DNA from: Rhizocola hellebori
Lineage (GTDB): Bacteria > Actinomycetota > Actinomycetes > Mycobacteriales > Micromonosporaceae
Length of the DNA stretch: 64,000 nt
Direction of reading: 5' to 3'
Assembly: GCF_016862955.1 (NCBI RefSeq)
Contig: NZ_BONY01000029.1
Location: 55,159-119,158 of the forward strand
Shown: piece after piece, positions 43,125 through 52,964 of the stretch
Position numbering within the stretch: position 1 is the stretch's first letter
How the letters are laid out: each line of letters begins with the position of its first letter
Notes under the pieces: generated by a model
Database searches by the model: none
What the model was told of the DNA's origin: nothing
The model's input: the letters and a program-made list of their open reading frames with translations, nothing else
Made by a program: the position numbers and the translations under genes

Positions 43125-43780
43125 CGGTGATCCTGCTGGCCGGTGACTCCACGGTCGCCGCGTGCCCGGCCGACGAAACGCCGATGTCCGGGTGGGGCGC
43201 GCATCTCGGCGCGCCGCTCAACGCCGGGGTCAATGAGGCGTTGGTGTCGCGTGGCCGGCCGGCGGTCACCGTCGCGGTGCTCAACGTGGCCAAGGGCGGC
43301 GCGACGACGGCAAGCCACCGCGCCGAAGGGCTCTGGGACGCCTTGCTCGCACAGGCAAATCCGAGCGACATGGTCGTCATCCAATTTGGACACAACGACC
43401 AGAAATACGAAGACTTGCCCGCTTATGGTGCCTTCCGGGCCAACCTGGAAAGGTTCATCGCCGAGGCCCGCGCGGCCGGTTGCCATCCGGTGCTTTGCAC
43501 ACCGCTTGCGCGGCGCTACTTCCAGGGCGATCGGCTGACCAACACCCATGGCGAGTATCCGGACGCCGTCCGCGCCGCCGCCCGCTCGGCCAACGTCCCT
43601 CTGCTCGATCTGACCGCCTGGAGCACCAAGCTTTACGAAGGCCTTGGGCCGGTAAATTCCAAGTCATTGTTCACCGATCGCGACGATTCGCATTTTGGCT
43701 TCACCGGGGCATGCGTCGTGGCGCAACACGTTGCCGAGCAACTAACGCCTTTGATTCTCTATTTGTGGGGTACGAAGTGA
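43121..43780 (+). CDS. Rhamnogalacturonan acetylesterase-like SGNH hydrolase
   Basis: The 219-residue protein has the SGNH blocks: Ser in AGDSTVA (residue about 9), Gly in NVAKGGATT, Asn in QFGHNDQK, and Asp/His in DDSHFG. This fits CE12/YesT rhamnogalacturonan acetylesterases, which remove acetyl groups from galacturonate residues. No signal peptide is visible, so it acts on imported fragments in the cytoplasm. The GTG overlaps the permease stop; another GTG lies six bases later. Its own stop overlaps the lyase start. Confidence 0.82.
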   Translation: MTVILLAGDSTVAACPADETPMSGWGAHLGAPLNAGVNEALVSRGRPAVTVAVLNVAKGGATTASHRAEGLWDALLAQANPSDMVVIQFGHNDQKYEDLPAYGAFRANLERFIAEARAAGCHPVLCTPLARRYFQGDRLTNTHGEYPDAVRAAARSANVPLLDLTAWSTKLYEGLGPVNSKSLFTDRDDSHFGFTGACVVAQHVAEQLTPLILYLWGTK

Positions 43781-46392
43781 GCACCGCGCTGAATTGGCTA
43801 AGCGAGCCCAGGCCCACCGGTGTCACGTGGGGGGTGCCGTGGCCACGTAGCACCGTCGCCCCCGACGCCCCCTTCGCGCTGCGGTGCCAGGAAAGCGAAG
43901 TTCCGGTGCAGAGCTGGGTCACCGCGACTTGGCCCGACGGCTCGGTGAAATGGTCGGCACACGCCATCGGGCCGCAGCCGGATCCGGCCGGCTCCTACGA
44001 ACTCGTGCCCGGGTCGATTCCGGCCACCGGGGAACAGGTTGTCCACCTTGTCGAGTCGCAGGATGCGCTGACCGTCCACACCGGAGCGGTCAGCTGGGTC
44101 CTCCCCCACGACGGCCCGCTTCTGGTGCGCAAGGCCGAACGCGACGGGCGCGAGATAGTGCGCGATGTCCGGCTGGTGAGCCTGTGGCAGGGCGAGCCCA
44201 CCCCGGACGGCGCCGGCACCGTGGCCCGGCACGAGATGCGCGGGCACGTGACGACGCTGACGGTCGAACATGCGGGGCCGGTGCGAGCCGTCGTCAGGCT
44301 CGATGGCCGGCATGAGCCGACCGGGCCGGGCGGGCGGTCCTGGCTGCCGTTCACCGTGCGGCTGTATTTCTATGCGGGCGCCGAGGACATGAGGGTCGTC
44401 CACACCTTCCTCTGGGACGGCGAGGCGGAGCGGGATTTCCTGGCCGGGCTTGGGCTGCAGGCCGATGTGCCGATGCCCGACGAGCCGCACGACCGGCATG
44501 TGCGCCTGGCCGGGCCGGCCGGCGACGATCACCTGCCGGGCTTTCTCACCGAGGCGGTGCGTGGCATCACCGGCCTGCGCCGCGACCCGGGTGAGAGTTT
44601 CCGGCTCGCCCAGGTGGCCGGGCGGGCCTGCGGACCGGTCGAGGAGTGGGCCGACACGGTTTCCCGGCGGGTGCATTTGATTCCACAATGGACAGATTGG
44701 ACGCTGGATCAGGCCAGCGCTGACGGTTTCACCCTTCGCAAGCGCACCGGCCCCGGCTGCGGCTGGGTCACCATTCCGGCCTCGACCCGCGCGGCCGGGT
44801 ACGGCTATGTGGGCGGAACCGTTGGTGGCCTAGGATTTGGGCTGCGGGACTTCTGGAAACTGCACCCGACCCGCCTCGACATCCGGGGTGCCGCCACCCC
44901 GACCGCCACCGCGACGGTCTGGATGTGGTCGCCGTCGGCCCCGGCCATGGATTTGCGCTTCTATCACGACGGCCTGGGTCAGGACGACTACGCCCAGCAG
45001 CTGGAGGCCCTCGAAATCACCTACGAGGACTACGAGCCCGGATTCGGGTCGGCACACGGCATCGCCCGCACCCACGAGCTCGTGTTGCGGGCCTATGCGG
45101 GCACGCCCTCTGCGCAGCGGCTGGCGCAGGACGCCGCTGCCCTCAACGACCCGCCCTTGCTGGTGTGCTCACCGCAACGACTGCACCAGGCCGGCATCTT
45201 CGGCGACTGGGCGCCGGCCGACCGGTCGACCGCGGAGCGGGCCGAAATCGAGGACCGACTCGACTTCCTTTTCGGCTTCTATACCGGGCAACAGGAACAG
45301 CGGCGCTGGTACGGCTTCTGGGACTACGGCGACGTGATGCACGCCTACGACCACGATCGGCACCAGTGGCGCTACGACGTGGGCGGCTACGCCTGGGACA
45401 ATTCAGAGCTGTCACCGGATCTGTGGCTGTGGCACCAGTTCCTGCGCACTGGCCGCGCCGACGTCTTCCGCTTCGCCGAGGCGATGACCCGGCACACCGG
45501 CGAGGTTGACGTCTACCACCTGGGCCGGTGGAAGGGCCTGGGCACCCGCCACAACGTGCAGCACTGGGGGTGCAGCGCCAAGCAGCTGCGCATCTCCAGC
45601 GCGATCTACCGACGCCACTACTACTATCTGACCGCCGATGAACGCACCGGGCAGCTGCTGGCCGAGCTGGCCGACGCCGAGCGCAACTTTCTGGAGCTCG
45701 ATCCCACCCGCAAGGTCCGCACCGACGTTTACACCCCCGACCGCAACGCGCTCGCGGTCGGGCTGGGGACGGACTGGGGCGCCCTCGCCGCCGCTTGGCT
45801 CACCGCCTGGGAGCGCACCGGCGACGGGCCGGCACGCGACAAGCTGCTGGGCACCATGGCCGATATCGGGGCGCTGCCGCAAGGGTTCCTGACCGGCGAA
45901 GCGCTGCTGGATCTGGACACCGGCCGGTTCGACACCACCCGCGACCAGATCGCCGTCTCCCACCTGTCGGCCGTGTTCGGCCTGGTCGAGATCTGCTCCG
46001 AACTCATCTCCCTACAGGAGGTCCCCGGGTTCACTGAGGCTTGGCTGCGCTACTGCCGGCTCTATCTGGCCACGCCAGAGGAGCAGGAAGCCGCCGTGGG
46101 CCGGCGGCTGACCGGAATCTCCCTGATCCAGGCGCACAGCCGGTTGACCGCCTACGCCGCCGCTCACCTGCGCGACGAGAGCCTTGCCCAGCGGGCTTGG
46201 CGCGCGTTTCACCACGACATCGGCGACCAGCTCAACACCAACGCGCTGCAACGACAGGCCCTTTGGTCGCTCACCTCGATCACTGGACCCGCCGTGCTCG
46301 CGCCGATCGACGAAGCACCCTTTGTGTCCACAAACGACGCCGCTCAGTATGGGCTAGCCGCCATCCAGAATCTTGCGCTCATCGCACCATGA
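43777..46392 (+). CDS. YetA/PcRGLX-like exo-rhamnogalacturonan lyase-family protein
   Basis: The 871-residue protein opens with TGVTWGVPWPRSTV and continues TATWPDGSVKWSAHAIGP, the first domain of the exo-rhamnogalacturonan lyase family (PcRGLX; B. subtilis YetA is a relative). A long alpha/alpha-type central part follows, with WYGFWDYGDVMHAYDHDRHQWR and WDNSELSPDLWLWHQF. It likely cleaves rhamnogalacturonan fragments inside the cell. The GTG overlaps the acetylesterase stop; the longer open frame upstream is the acetylesterase gene read in another frame. No signal peptide is seen. Confidence 0.8.
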   Translation: MSTALNWLSEPRPTGVTWGVPWPRSTVAPDAPFALRCQESEVPVQSWVTATWPDGSVKWSAHAIGPQPDPAGSYELVPGSIPATGEQVVHLVESQDALTVHTGAVSWVLPHDGPLLVRKAERDGREIVRDVRLVSLWQGEPTPDGAGTVARHEMRGHVTTLTVEHAGPVRAVVRLDGRHEPTGPGGRSWLPFTVRLYFYAGAEDMRVVHTFLWDGEAERDFLAGLGLQADVPMPDEPHDRHVRLAGPAGDDHLPGFLTEAVRGITGLRRDPGESFRLAQVAGRACGPVEEWADTVSRRVHLIPQWTDWTLDQASADGFTLRKRTGPGCGWVTIPASTRAAGYGYVGGTVGGLGFGLRDFWKLHPTRLDIRGAATPTATATVWMWSPSAPAMDLRFYHDGLGQDDYAQQLEALEITYEDYEPGFGSAHGIARTHELVLRAYAGTPSAQRLAQDAAALNDPPLLVCSPQRLHQAGIFGDWAPADRSTAERAEIEDRLDFLFGFYTGQQEQRRWYGFWDYGDVMHAYDHDRHQWRYDVGGYAWDNSELSPDLWLWHQFLRTGRADVFRFAEAMTRHTGEVDVYHLGRWKGLGTRHNVQHWGCSAKQLRISSAIYRRHYYYLTADERTGQLLAELADAERNFLELDPTRKVRTDVYTPDRNALAVGLGTDWGALAAAWLTAWERTGDGPARDKLLGTMADIGALPQGFLTGEALLDLDTGRFDTTRDQIAVSHLSAVFGLVEICSELISLQEVPGFTEAWLRYCRLYLATPEEQEAAVGRRLTGISLIQAHSRLTAYAAAHLRDESLAQRAWRAFHHDIGDQLNTNALQRQALWSLTSITGPAVLAPIDEAPFVSTNDAAQYGLAAIQNLALIAP

Positions 46393-46419
46393 GATCCTGG
46401 CGCTGAGGGGGTTACGCAG

Positions 46420-47169
46420 ATGCGGCTGACGGTTCTTGGCGCATGCGGTGCTTGGCCCGACGCCGGTCAGGCGTGCAGTGGTTACCTGGTGGAGCATGAG
46501 GGGTTCAGGCTGCTGGTCGACCTGGGCTACGCGACCGTGCCACGGTTGCTGGAATCGGTTGGCGCCGAACAGATCGACGCGGTGTTCATCAGCCACGGAC
46601 ACCCCGATCACTGCGCCGACCTCAGCCCGCTGCTGCGGGCGCGGTTCATGCGCGATGAGCCGGCGAAGCCGCTGCCGGTCTACTCGCTGCCCGGTGCCCT
46701 CGACGCGGTGCTCGCTCTCGACCACCCCGGCCTGCTGGCCGACGCCTATGCGCTGCACGAGTTCGCCGGTGGCGACCTGCTCGACATAGGTCCTTTCCGC
46801 GCGCAGACCCGCCTGCTGCCGCATTCGGTGCCCAATGCCGGCATCCGGCTGACCGCCGCCGGAAAGGTGCTCGCCTACACCGGCGACGCCGCCCCGAGCG
46901 ACGAGGTGGTGGAGCTGGCACGCGACGCTGACCTGCTCGTGGCCGAGGCCACCTATGTGGACGAGGTGCCGCCCGCGTTGCGGCGCATCCTCTCCAGCGC
47001 CCGTGACGCGGGCCGACAGGCCCGTGCCGCCGGGGCCGGCCGGCTGCTGCTGACCCACCTGCAGCCGGGCACCGATGCCTATGCCGCGCTCGCCGCCGCC
47101 CGCGCCGGGTACGACGGCGAGATCGGTGTGGCCACTTCCGGTCTCACCATCGACCTTACCGAGCGGTAA
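46420..47169 (+). CDS. Metallo-beta-lactamase-fold hydrolase
   Basis: The 249-residue protein has the MBL metal motif HGHPDHCAD (His/Asp ligands), TGDAAPSDE (Asp) and a late His in LLTHLQPG. The N-terminal MRLTVLGACGAWPDAGQACSGYLVE resembles RNase Z/arylsulfatase-like or phosphodiesterase members. The substrate is not evident. GAGGGGG precedes the ATG. It follows the lyase gene after 27 bases and may be co-transcribed, but its function need not be linked to pectin. Confidence 0.82.
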   Translation: MRLTVLGACGAWPDAGQACSGYLVEHEGFRLLVDLGYATVPRLLESVGAEQIDAVFISHGHPDHCADLSPLLRARFMRDEPAKPLPVYSLPGALDAVLALDHPGLLADAYALHEFAGGDLLDIGPFRAQTRLLPHSVPNAGIRLTAAGKVLAYTGDAAPSDEVVELARDADLLVAEATYVDEVPPALRRILSSARDAGRQARAAGAGRLLLTHLQPGTDAYAALAAARAGYDGEIGVATSGLTIDLTER

Positions 47170-47172
47170 CAT
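47167..47172 (+). promoter_or_regulatory. Likely leaderless -10 for the DUF1330 gene
   Basis: TAACAT overlaps the preceding stop codon and ends six bases before the ATG at 47179. Confidence 0.35.
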
Positions 47173-47178
47173 ACGGGA

Positions 47179-47469
47179 ATGACCGTCTATGCCCTCGCCC
47201 AGATCTCGATCCATGACCGGGACCGCTACGACCGTTACGTCGCCGGCTTCATGCCCATCCTCATCAAATATCGGGGACGTCTCCTCGCGGCCGACGAGTC
47301 CCCACAGCTCGCCGAGGGCAGCTGGGCCTACGAGAAGGTCGTTCTGCTCTCCTTCGAGGACACCGACAGCTATCTGCGGTGGGCACAGTCGCCGGAGTAC
47401 ACGGAGATATCAAAGGACCGGCTGGCCGCCACCGACGGCGTGGTGCTGCTCGTCAACGGCATCTCCTGA
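47179..47469 (+). CDS. DUF1330-family small protein
   Basis: The 96-residue protein has the ferredoxin-like DUF1330 pattern: MTVYALAQISIHDRDRYDRY, RGRLLAADESP, and VVLLSFEDTDSYLRWAQSPEY. These are dimeric alpha/beta-barrel relatives of unknown function. It starts nine bases after the MBL gene. Its last 60 bases overlap the end of the convergent MFS gene. Confidence 0.8.
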   Translation: MTVYALAQISIHDRDRYDRYVAGFMPILIKYRGRLLAADESPQLAEGSWAYEKVVLLSFEDTDSYLRWAQSPEYTEISKDRLAATDGVVLLVNGIS

Positions 47470-48651
47470 TTGGGCCACGCCCGCGAAGCCGGGATCGGCT
47501 GCCCGCAGCGTGATCGCCATGGCGGCCACCAGCAGGGTCAGCAGCACCGGCACGACCAGTGCCACCCGCAGGCTGGACAGCTGGGCGGCCGCGCCGATGA
47601 GCACCGGCCCGACCAGGAAACCCGCGTAACCCATTGCTGCCACGCGGGCGATGGCCTGTCCGGCGCGGGCCGGATCCCGGTTGCCGGCCGCGGCGAAGAC
47701 CTGCGGCGCGATGCAGGCGAGCCCGGCCCCGAGGCAGCCGAAGCCGATCACGCCCGCGATCGGATGGGAGACGAGCAGGGCCACCGACAGGCCGAGCGCG
47801 GAGAGCAGCGCGCTGGCCCGCACCAGGCCGACCGCCCCGAACCGGGCGACGAGGCGATCGCCGGTCAGCCGGCCCGCGACCATCGCGATGGAGAAGGCGG
47901 CGTAGGCGGCCGCGGCGAAAGCGGCCGTGCTGCCCAGCGATTCGCGTAGGTAGACCGTGCTCCAGTCGGCGGCCGATCCCTCGCCGACCAGACAGCAGAA
48001 GGCCAGCAGCCCGAGCAGAACGATGTCGCGTGTCCACTGTGGACTCCGTGACGCCGCGGCCGAATCCGCCGACTGCGGCACTGGCGCATTCAGGACCCAG
48101 CCGCGGGTCAGCAGCGCGACCACCACCACGCCGACGGCGACCGTGCCGAAGGTGGCCGGCACTCCGGCGTCGGCCAGTGCGAACAACCCGCCGATCACCG
48201 CGCCGAGGAAACCACCAACGCTGTATGCAGCGTGGAACGAAGTGATGATCGGGCTGGGCCAGCCGCGCTGGATCTGCACCGCGTTGGCGTTCATGACGAT
48301 GTTCAGCGCCCCATGCACAGCCCCGAAAGCGAAGAGGGCCAACGCAAGCGTGACAAGGCTCGGCGCGAACGCGGGCGCCACCAGCGCCACCCCCTCGGCG
48401 GCGGCCGCGGCGGGCAGGAGGCGGCCGCTGCCGAACCGGTCGACCAGACGCCCGGCCAGCTGCATTCCGGCTATCGCGCCGGCCGCGAAGCTGAGCAGGA
48501 CCAGACTCAGCTGGCCGTCGCTGAGCGCCAGATTCTGCTTGATGGCGGGGATCCTTGCCGTCCACACGCCCAGCGCCACACCGAAAACAAGGAAGATGGC
48601 GCAGGTCGCGATGCGGGCACGGACGAGTAGGGCGGGGGCGTTCGCACGCAT
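47410..48651 (-). CDS. Major facilitator superfamily transporter
   Basis: The 413-residue membrane protein has about 12 hydrophobic segments, with the family motif GRLVDRFGSGRLLP after the second and GRLTGDRLVARFG in the second half. It resembles FucP/YbjJ-like MFS exporters of actinomycetes. The ATG at 48651 is chosen because TAGCAT (48659-48664, minus strand) lies seven bases upstream as a leaderless -10; an ATG nine bases earlier falls in that box. The hydrophilic C-terminal tail overlaps the DUF1330 gene. The substrate is unknown. Confidence 0.83.
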   Translation of the reverse strand: MRANAPALLVRARIATCAIFLVFGVALGVWTARIPAIKQNLALSDGQLSLVLLSFAAGAIAGMQLAGRLVDRFGSGRLLPAAAAAEGVALVAPAFAPSLVTLALALFAFGAVHGALNIVMNANAVQIQRGWPSPIITSFHAAYSVGGFLGAVIGGLFALADAGVPATFGTVAVGVVVVALLTRGWVLNAPVPQSADSAAASRSPQWTRDIVLLGLLAFCCLVGEGSAADWSTVYLRESLGSTAAFAAAAYAAFSIAMVAGRLTGDRLVARFGAVGLVRASALLSALGLSVALLVSHPIAGVIGFGCLGAGLACIAPQVFAAAGNRDPARAGQAIARVAAMGYAGFLVGPVLIGAAAQLSSLRVALVVPVLLTLLVAAMAITLRAADPGFAGVAQSGDAVDEQHHAVGGGQPVL

Positions 48652-48703
48652 GGCGACCATGCTAACCGGACATTCGCGCATCGATGGGGGTAGCTTTATC
48701 GCC

Positions 48704-49987
48704 ATGTGGCATCGGATCGAGGCAGACCTTCTCATTCCGGGGCGCGGTGCTCCCGTACCCGACGGAATCGTGGTTTTGGAAAATGAGCTGATCAGCTACG
48801 CCGGGCCGGCGGCGGGCGCACCCGAGACACCATCGGCCACGGTGTCGCGTGCGGCCACCGTGATGCCGGGCCTATGGGATTGTCACGCCCACTTCCTCGG
48901 CGTGCGCGGCCTGGACCTGAGCCGGCTGCCGCTGGAACCGGTGGCGGTGCGGGCCGCGCGGGCCACCACCGACCTGCGCTGGGCGCTGGAGGCCGGGGTC
49001 ACCAGCGTCCGCGAGGTCGGCGGGCTTGGGGTCTATCTCGCCCGGGTGGTGGCCGAGGGGCTGGTCGCCGGGCCGCACATCTATGGCGCGGGGGCGGTGC
49101 TGTCCACCACCGGCGGGCACGGCGATCTGCACGCCTATCCGCTGCCGTGGGTCACCGATTTCGCCCACGCCGCAAGCGAAATACGCCTCGCCGATGGTGC
49201 CGCCGAATGCGCGAAGGCCGCCCGCGAGCAGCTGCGGCGAGACGCGAAGGTGATTAAGGTGTGCGCGTCGGGCGGGGTGCTCTCGGAGGTCGATCATCCG
49301 ATGCACCAGCAGTTCACCGTCGCCGAGCTGCGCGCCATCGTCGAGGTGGCGGGGATGGCCGACCGGGTGGTGGCCGCACACTGCCACGGCAAGCGCGGCA
49401 TCATGGCCGCGCTGGAGGCCGGGGTGCGCACCATCGAACATGGATCCTATTTGGACGAAGAAGGCGCTGCGGCCATGCGCGAATCCGGCGCGATCCTTGT
49501 CGCCACCAGAACCATCATCGCCGAGATCGCTGAAAGCAAGGCGGCACCGCCCTACGCCCAGGCGAAGCTGGAGGCGCTGGCCGATCGGCACGCTGAAGCC
49601 ATTGCGGTGGCTTACCAGGCAGGCGTGGCTTTTGCGATGGGGACGGATCTGGCCCTGTCCGGCCGCAACCTCCCCGCGTCATGGGGCCGCAACGGACGCG
49701 AGCTGGCCCTGCTGGTCGAATGCGGGCTGTCGCCGCTGGACGCGATCGAAGCGGCCACCGCCGCCGCTCCCGCGACGCTCGGCCCCCAGGCGCCGCGATC
49801 GGGTCTGCTCGCGGCCGGCTACGACGCGGACGTCATCACCCTCGACGTCAACCCGCTGCACGACATGACGGTCTTCGCCCACCCGGCCCACATCACCGGG
49901 GTCTGGCGCTCCGGCGATCAGGTCAAGGGCGGTGGCGCTGACAGCCCGGCCACCATGCGGGTGGCCTCATCGACGAGAGCCGCGTAG
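48704..49987 (+). CDS. Amidohydrolase, imidazolonepropionase/prolidase-like
   Basis: The 427-residue metal hydrolase has the HxH motif WDCHAHFLG, a possible carbamylated Lys in KVIKVCASGG, His in AAHCHG and IEHGS, and Asp in MGTDLA. It hydrolyses a C-N bond, with peptide- or lactam-type substrates in the family. TAGCTT (48691-48696) lies seven bases before the ATG, and GGGGG lies further upstream. It is divergent from the MFS gene. Its 3' end overlaps the AfsR-like gene by 70 bases. Confidence 0.83.
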   Translation: MWHRIEADLLIPGRGAPVPDGIVVLENELISYAGPAAGAPETPSATVSRAATVMPGLWDCHAHFLGVRGLDLSRLPLEPVAVRAARATTDLRWALEAGVTSVREVGGLGVYLARVVAEGLVAGPHIYGAGAVLSTTGGHGDLHAYPLPWVTDFAHAASEIRLADGAAECAKAAREQLRRDAKVIKVCASGGVLSEVDHPMHQQFTVAELRAIVEVAGMADRVVAAHCHGKRGIMAALEAGVRTIEHGSYLDEEGAAAMRESGAILVATRTIIAEIAESKAAPPYAQAKLEALADRHAEAIAVAYQAGVAFAMGTDLALSGRNLPASWGRNGRELALLVECGLSPLDAIEAATAAAPATLGPQAPRSGLLAAGYDADVITLDVNPLHDMTVFAHPAHITGVWRSGDQVKGGGADSPATMRVASSTRAA

Positions 49988-52908
49988 CCGGACCGGCTTG
50001 CCAGGTTCAACGCCTGCCGGGCGGCCTCCAGCGCGGCAGGCGTGTCATTGAGCCCCAGATGGATGCGGGAAAGGCCAAGCAGGGCACGGGTTTCGATAAA
50101 GCGATGCTTGGCCTGCTGGGCCTTCTGCACGGACTGACGGCCCAGCTCCACCGCCGCCGCGGTCTCGCCGGTCAGCAGCAGCAGCTCGGCCAGCACCCGC
50201 TGGCAGCTGGCCAGAATGCGCTCATCGCCGCTCTCCTGCGCCAGGGTCACCGCCGACCGGGCCACGGCCATCGCCCCGGCCAGATCACCACTGGCCTGGG
50301 TGGCCTCGGCCAAGTTGCTCAGAGTGGCCGCTTCGCCCGCCCGGTCGCCCAGCTCCCTGTGCAACTGCAAAGCCTTGTCCAGGTTCGCCGAGGCGAGCTT
50401 GTGATCGCCCTGGCGCAGCAGAATCAGCTCGCCCAGATTGCTGAGCAGGGTGGCCTCGGCGGTGCGCGAGCCGAACTTGCGATAGAGGACGTAGGCGTCC
50501 TGGATGTACTTCTCGGCCAGGTCGTATTCGCCGATCTCCATGTAGGCGATGGAGAGGTTGCCGAGATTGACGCTCTGCCCTTCGAGCCGTCCAGCTTGGA
50601 TATTCAGGATCAGGCTGCTGCGCAACAGCTCGGCGGCTTCGGCGAGCCTTCCCTGCAACCGGCGCAGCCCGCCGAGGTTGCCCAGCGCGGTGGCCTGGCC
50701 CTCGGGCCAGCCCGCACTTTGCGCCGCATCGATGGCCCGAGCGTAGATTTCGTCGGCGTGGTCGTAATCGCCTTGCCGCCAATGCAGATCGGCCAGGCTC
50801 AGCAACGCGGCGGCCTGCGCCCGCGAGTCTGCCCGGCGCTCGGCCATGGCCAGTGCGGATTGCGCCGCCGCTGTCCAGTCGACGGTGAACATGCGCAGGT
50901 AGAAGTAGCCGCGCAGGGTGTCGGCGAGCAACCAGGCCAGCTCCGGCTCGGCCTGTTCGGCCCCCGCGGTCACAGCGGCGATCAGGTTGGCCCTTTCCGC
51001 GTCGAGCCACGCGATCGCCTGCGAGTGGTCCTCGAAGCGCGACTTGCGATCGTCTTCCCGGTCGCCGGGCAGGCGCAGCACCTGTGGATAGAGCACCTGC
51101 GCGGCCGATTGGGCCACCCAGAGATAGTGGCGGTAGAGGCGCTCCACGCCGGCGGCGAGAGCCTGCGGGCCGTCGACCGAGGCGGCAAGACTTGCCGCGT
51201 AAAGGCGAAGCAGGTCATGGAAACCGTAGCGGCCCCCTGTCCTGTCCTCCACAAGATGAGCCGCGACAAGGGATTTCAGGATCGCCGCGGTCTGGTGCGG
51301 GCCTAGCCCGGCCAGATCGGTCGCCGTGTCGAGGGTGAAGTCGGGACCGGGCACCAGGCTCAGCGACCGGAACAGTTGCTGGGCAAACGAATCGAGCACG
51401 GCGTAGGAAAGCTCGAAGGTGCCGGCGATCGCCAGATCGTCGTCGCCCGCGAACTCGAGCACGCCCAGCCTGTCGGCGGAACGCAAACGCGCCATGTATT
51501 CCTGGATGCCCTGTGCCGACTTGCCGATGAGCCCCGCCGCCGCAATGCGCAGGGCGAGGGGCACCTGGGCGCAGAGCCCGGCCAGCTCGGCAAGCATCGC
51601 GGGATCGTTGTCGCCCAGGATCGAAGTCAGCAGCGTTTGCGCCTCGGCCGGATCGAGCACGCCAAGCCGCACCGGACTGGCGCCATCGCGGGCCACCAGA
51701 CCGGAAAGCTCGGTGCGGCTGGTCACCAGGGTCTTGCAGGCAGGGCTGCCCGCCAGCATCGGCCGCACCTGCTCGCTGTTGCGGGCATTGTCCAGAACGA
51801 TCAGCAGCCGCTTGCCGGTGACCTGTGCGCGAAACAGGTCGGTGGCGAAGTCTTCGCGGACCGGAATCTGCTCCGGCGGGACACCCAGCTGATAGAGCAG
51901 GCGGGACAGAGCCACCACCGGTGCCAGCGGCTCGGACCTGGAGAACCCTTGCAGGTCCACATACAGCACGCCGTCTGGGTAGAGGTGGGCCACCCGATGC
52001 GCCCAATGCAGCGCCAGCGCGGTCTTCCCGATGCCACCCGGACCCGTAACCGTCACCAAGGCGGACGGCGCCGAGTCAAGCTTTTCCAGCTCTGCGCTGC
52101 GCCCGGCGAAGCCGGTCGCGTCAGCCGGAAGCGCGTTGCGGCGGGCGGGCGGGGCCTGCGGGCTCAGGCCGGGATCGGAGCGCAGGATCGACAGCTCAAG
52201 CGCGGCGGTGGCCGCGGCCGGGTCGACGCCGAACTCCTCGGCCAGAGCCTCGCGCAGCTGGCGAAGCACCGCGAGCGCATCGGCCGGCCGGCCGCATCTG
52301 TACAGGGCCAGGGCGAGGGCACGCGCGATGCCCTCCCGCAACGGGTGCTCGCCGATGAGCGCGCTCAGCTCGGCCGCCACCTCCTCGTGCCGGCCCAGGC
52401 GCAGCTCCAGCTCGGCCAGACCCTCGATGGCCGCGAGCCGCTGCTCGTTCAGATTGGTTCTTGCCGCCTCCACAAAGGAGCCGACGATCTCACCGAGGGC
52501 GGGACCGCGCCACAGACTGAGTGCTTGCCGCATGATTTGGGCTGCTGCGACCAAATCATCACGCTCCGCGAGCGATCTCGCCTGGGCCAGCTGGGCGGCG
52601 AACAGTGTGACATCTATCTCGTCTTCGGCGGCTTGGATCCTGTACCCAGATGATGAAGTGAAAAGGCATTCCGGGCACCCTGCCTGGCGCAGGGCCCGCC
52701 GCACCGCGGACACGTCGGCCTGGATCTGGTTGCGGGCCGTGGAGGGCGGCGCCGGCCCCCAGATCGCGTCCACCATGGATCCGGTCGTGACAAGACGGTT
52801 GGCCGACAACAACAGATAGGCCAAAACCGCACGACTGCGCGGCCTTGGTGCCGTGAAGACCGCCTCCTGGTTGGCTATCTCCACCGGACCTAGCAACCTG
52901 AAACGCAT
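49918..52908 (-). CDS. AfsR/SARP-family transcriptional regulator
   Basis: The 996-residue regulator has an N-terminal OmpR-like winged helix (residues about 1-95), a BTAD domain (about 100-245), an NB-ARC ATPase with Walker A GPGGIGKT (289-296) and LLIVLDNARNSEQ, and a C-terminal series of TPR repeats from about 690. This is the AfsR layout of activators of secondary metabolism. No biosynthetic cluster is obvious in the window. The ATG at 52908 follows AAGGGGG; the frame is open upstream. Confidence 0.9.
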   Translation of the reverse strand: MRFRLLGPVEIANQEAVFTAPRPRSRAVLAYLLLSANRLVTTGSMVDAIWGPAPPSTARNQIQADVSAVRRALRQAGCPECLFTSSSGYRIQAAEDEIDVTLFAAQLAQARSLAERDDLVAAAQIMRQALSLWRGPALGEIVGSFVEAARTNLNEQRLAAIEGLAELELRLGRHEEVAAELSALIGEHPLREGIARALALALYRCGRPADALAVLRQLREALAEEFGVDPAAATAALELSILRSDPGLSPQAPPARRNALPADATGFAGRSAELEKLDSAPSALVTVTGPGGIGKTALALHWAHRVAHLYPDGVLYVDLQGFSRSEPLAPVVALSRLLYQLGVPPEQIPVREDFATDLFRAQVTGKRLLIVLDNARNSEQVRPMLAGSPACKTLVTSRTELSGLVARDGASPVRLGVLDPAEAQTLLTSILGDNDPAMLAELAGLCAQVPLALRIAAAGLIGKSAQGIQEYMARLRSADRLGVLEFAGDDDLAIAGTFELSYAVLDSFAQQLFRSLSLVPGPDFTLDTATDLAGLGPHQTAAILKSLVAAHLVEDRTGGRYGFHDLLRLYAASLAASVDGPQALAAGVERLYRHYLWVAQSAAQVLYPQVLRLPGDREDDRKSRFEDHSQAIAWLDAERANLIAAVTAGAEQAEPELAWLLADTLRGYFYLRMFTVDWTAAAQSALAMAERRADSRAQAAALLSLADLHWRQGDYDHADEIYARAIDAAQSAGWPEGQATALGNLGGLRRLQGRLAEAAELLRSSLILNIQAGRLEGQSVNLGNLSIAYMEIGEYDLAEKYIQDAYVLYRKFGSRTAEATLLSNLGELILLRQGDHKLASANLDKALQLHRELGDRAGEAATLSNLAEATQASGDLAGAMAVARSAVTLAQESGDERILASCQRVLAELLLLTGETAAAVELGRQSVQKAQQAKHRFIETRALLGLSRIHLGLNDTPAALEAARQALNLASRSGYAALVDEATRMVAGLSAPPPLT

Positions 52909-52964
52909 ACCGCCCCCTTGCCTGTGGCCGAGCATAGCGGCAGAGGGCGACAGCGCGAAAAGTG

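Noticed and set aside
43480..43776. N-terminal extension of the lyase
   Set aside because: The extra residues are the acetylesterase gene read in another frame, and the GTGA-coupled GTG at 43777 begins the conserved domain.
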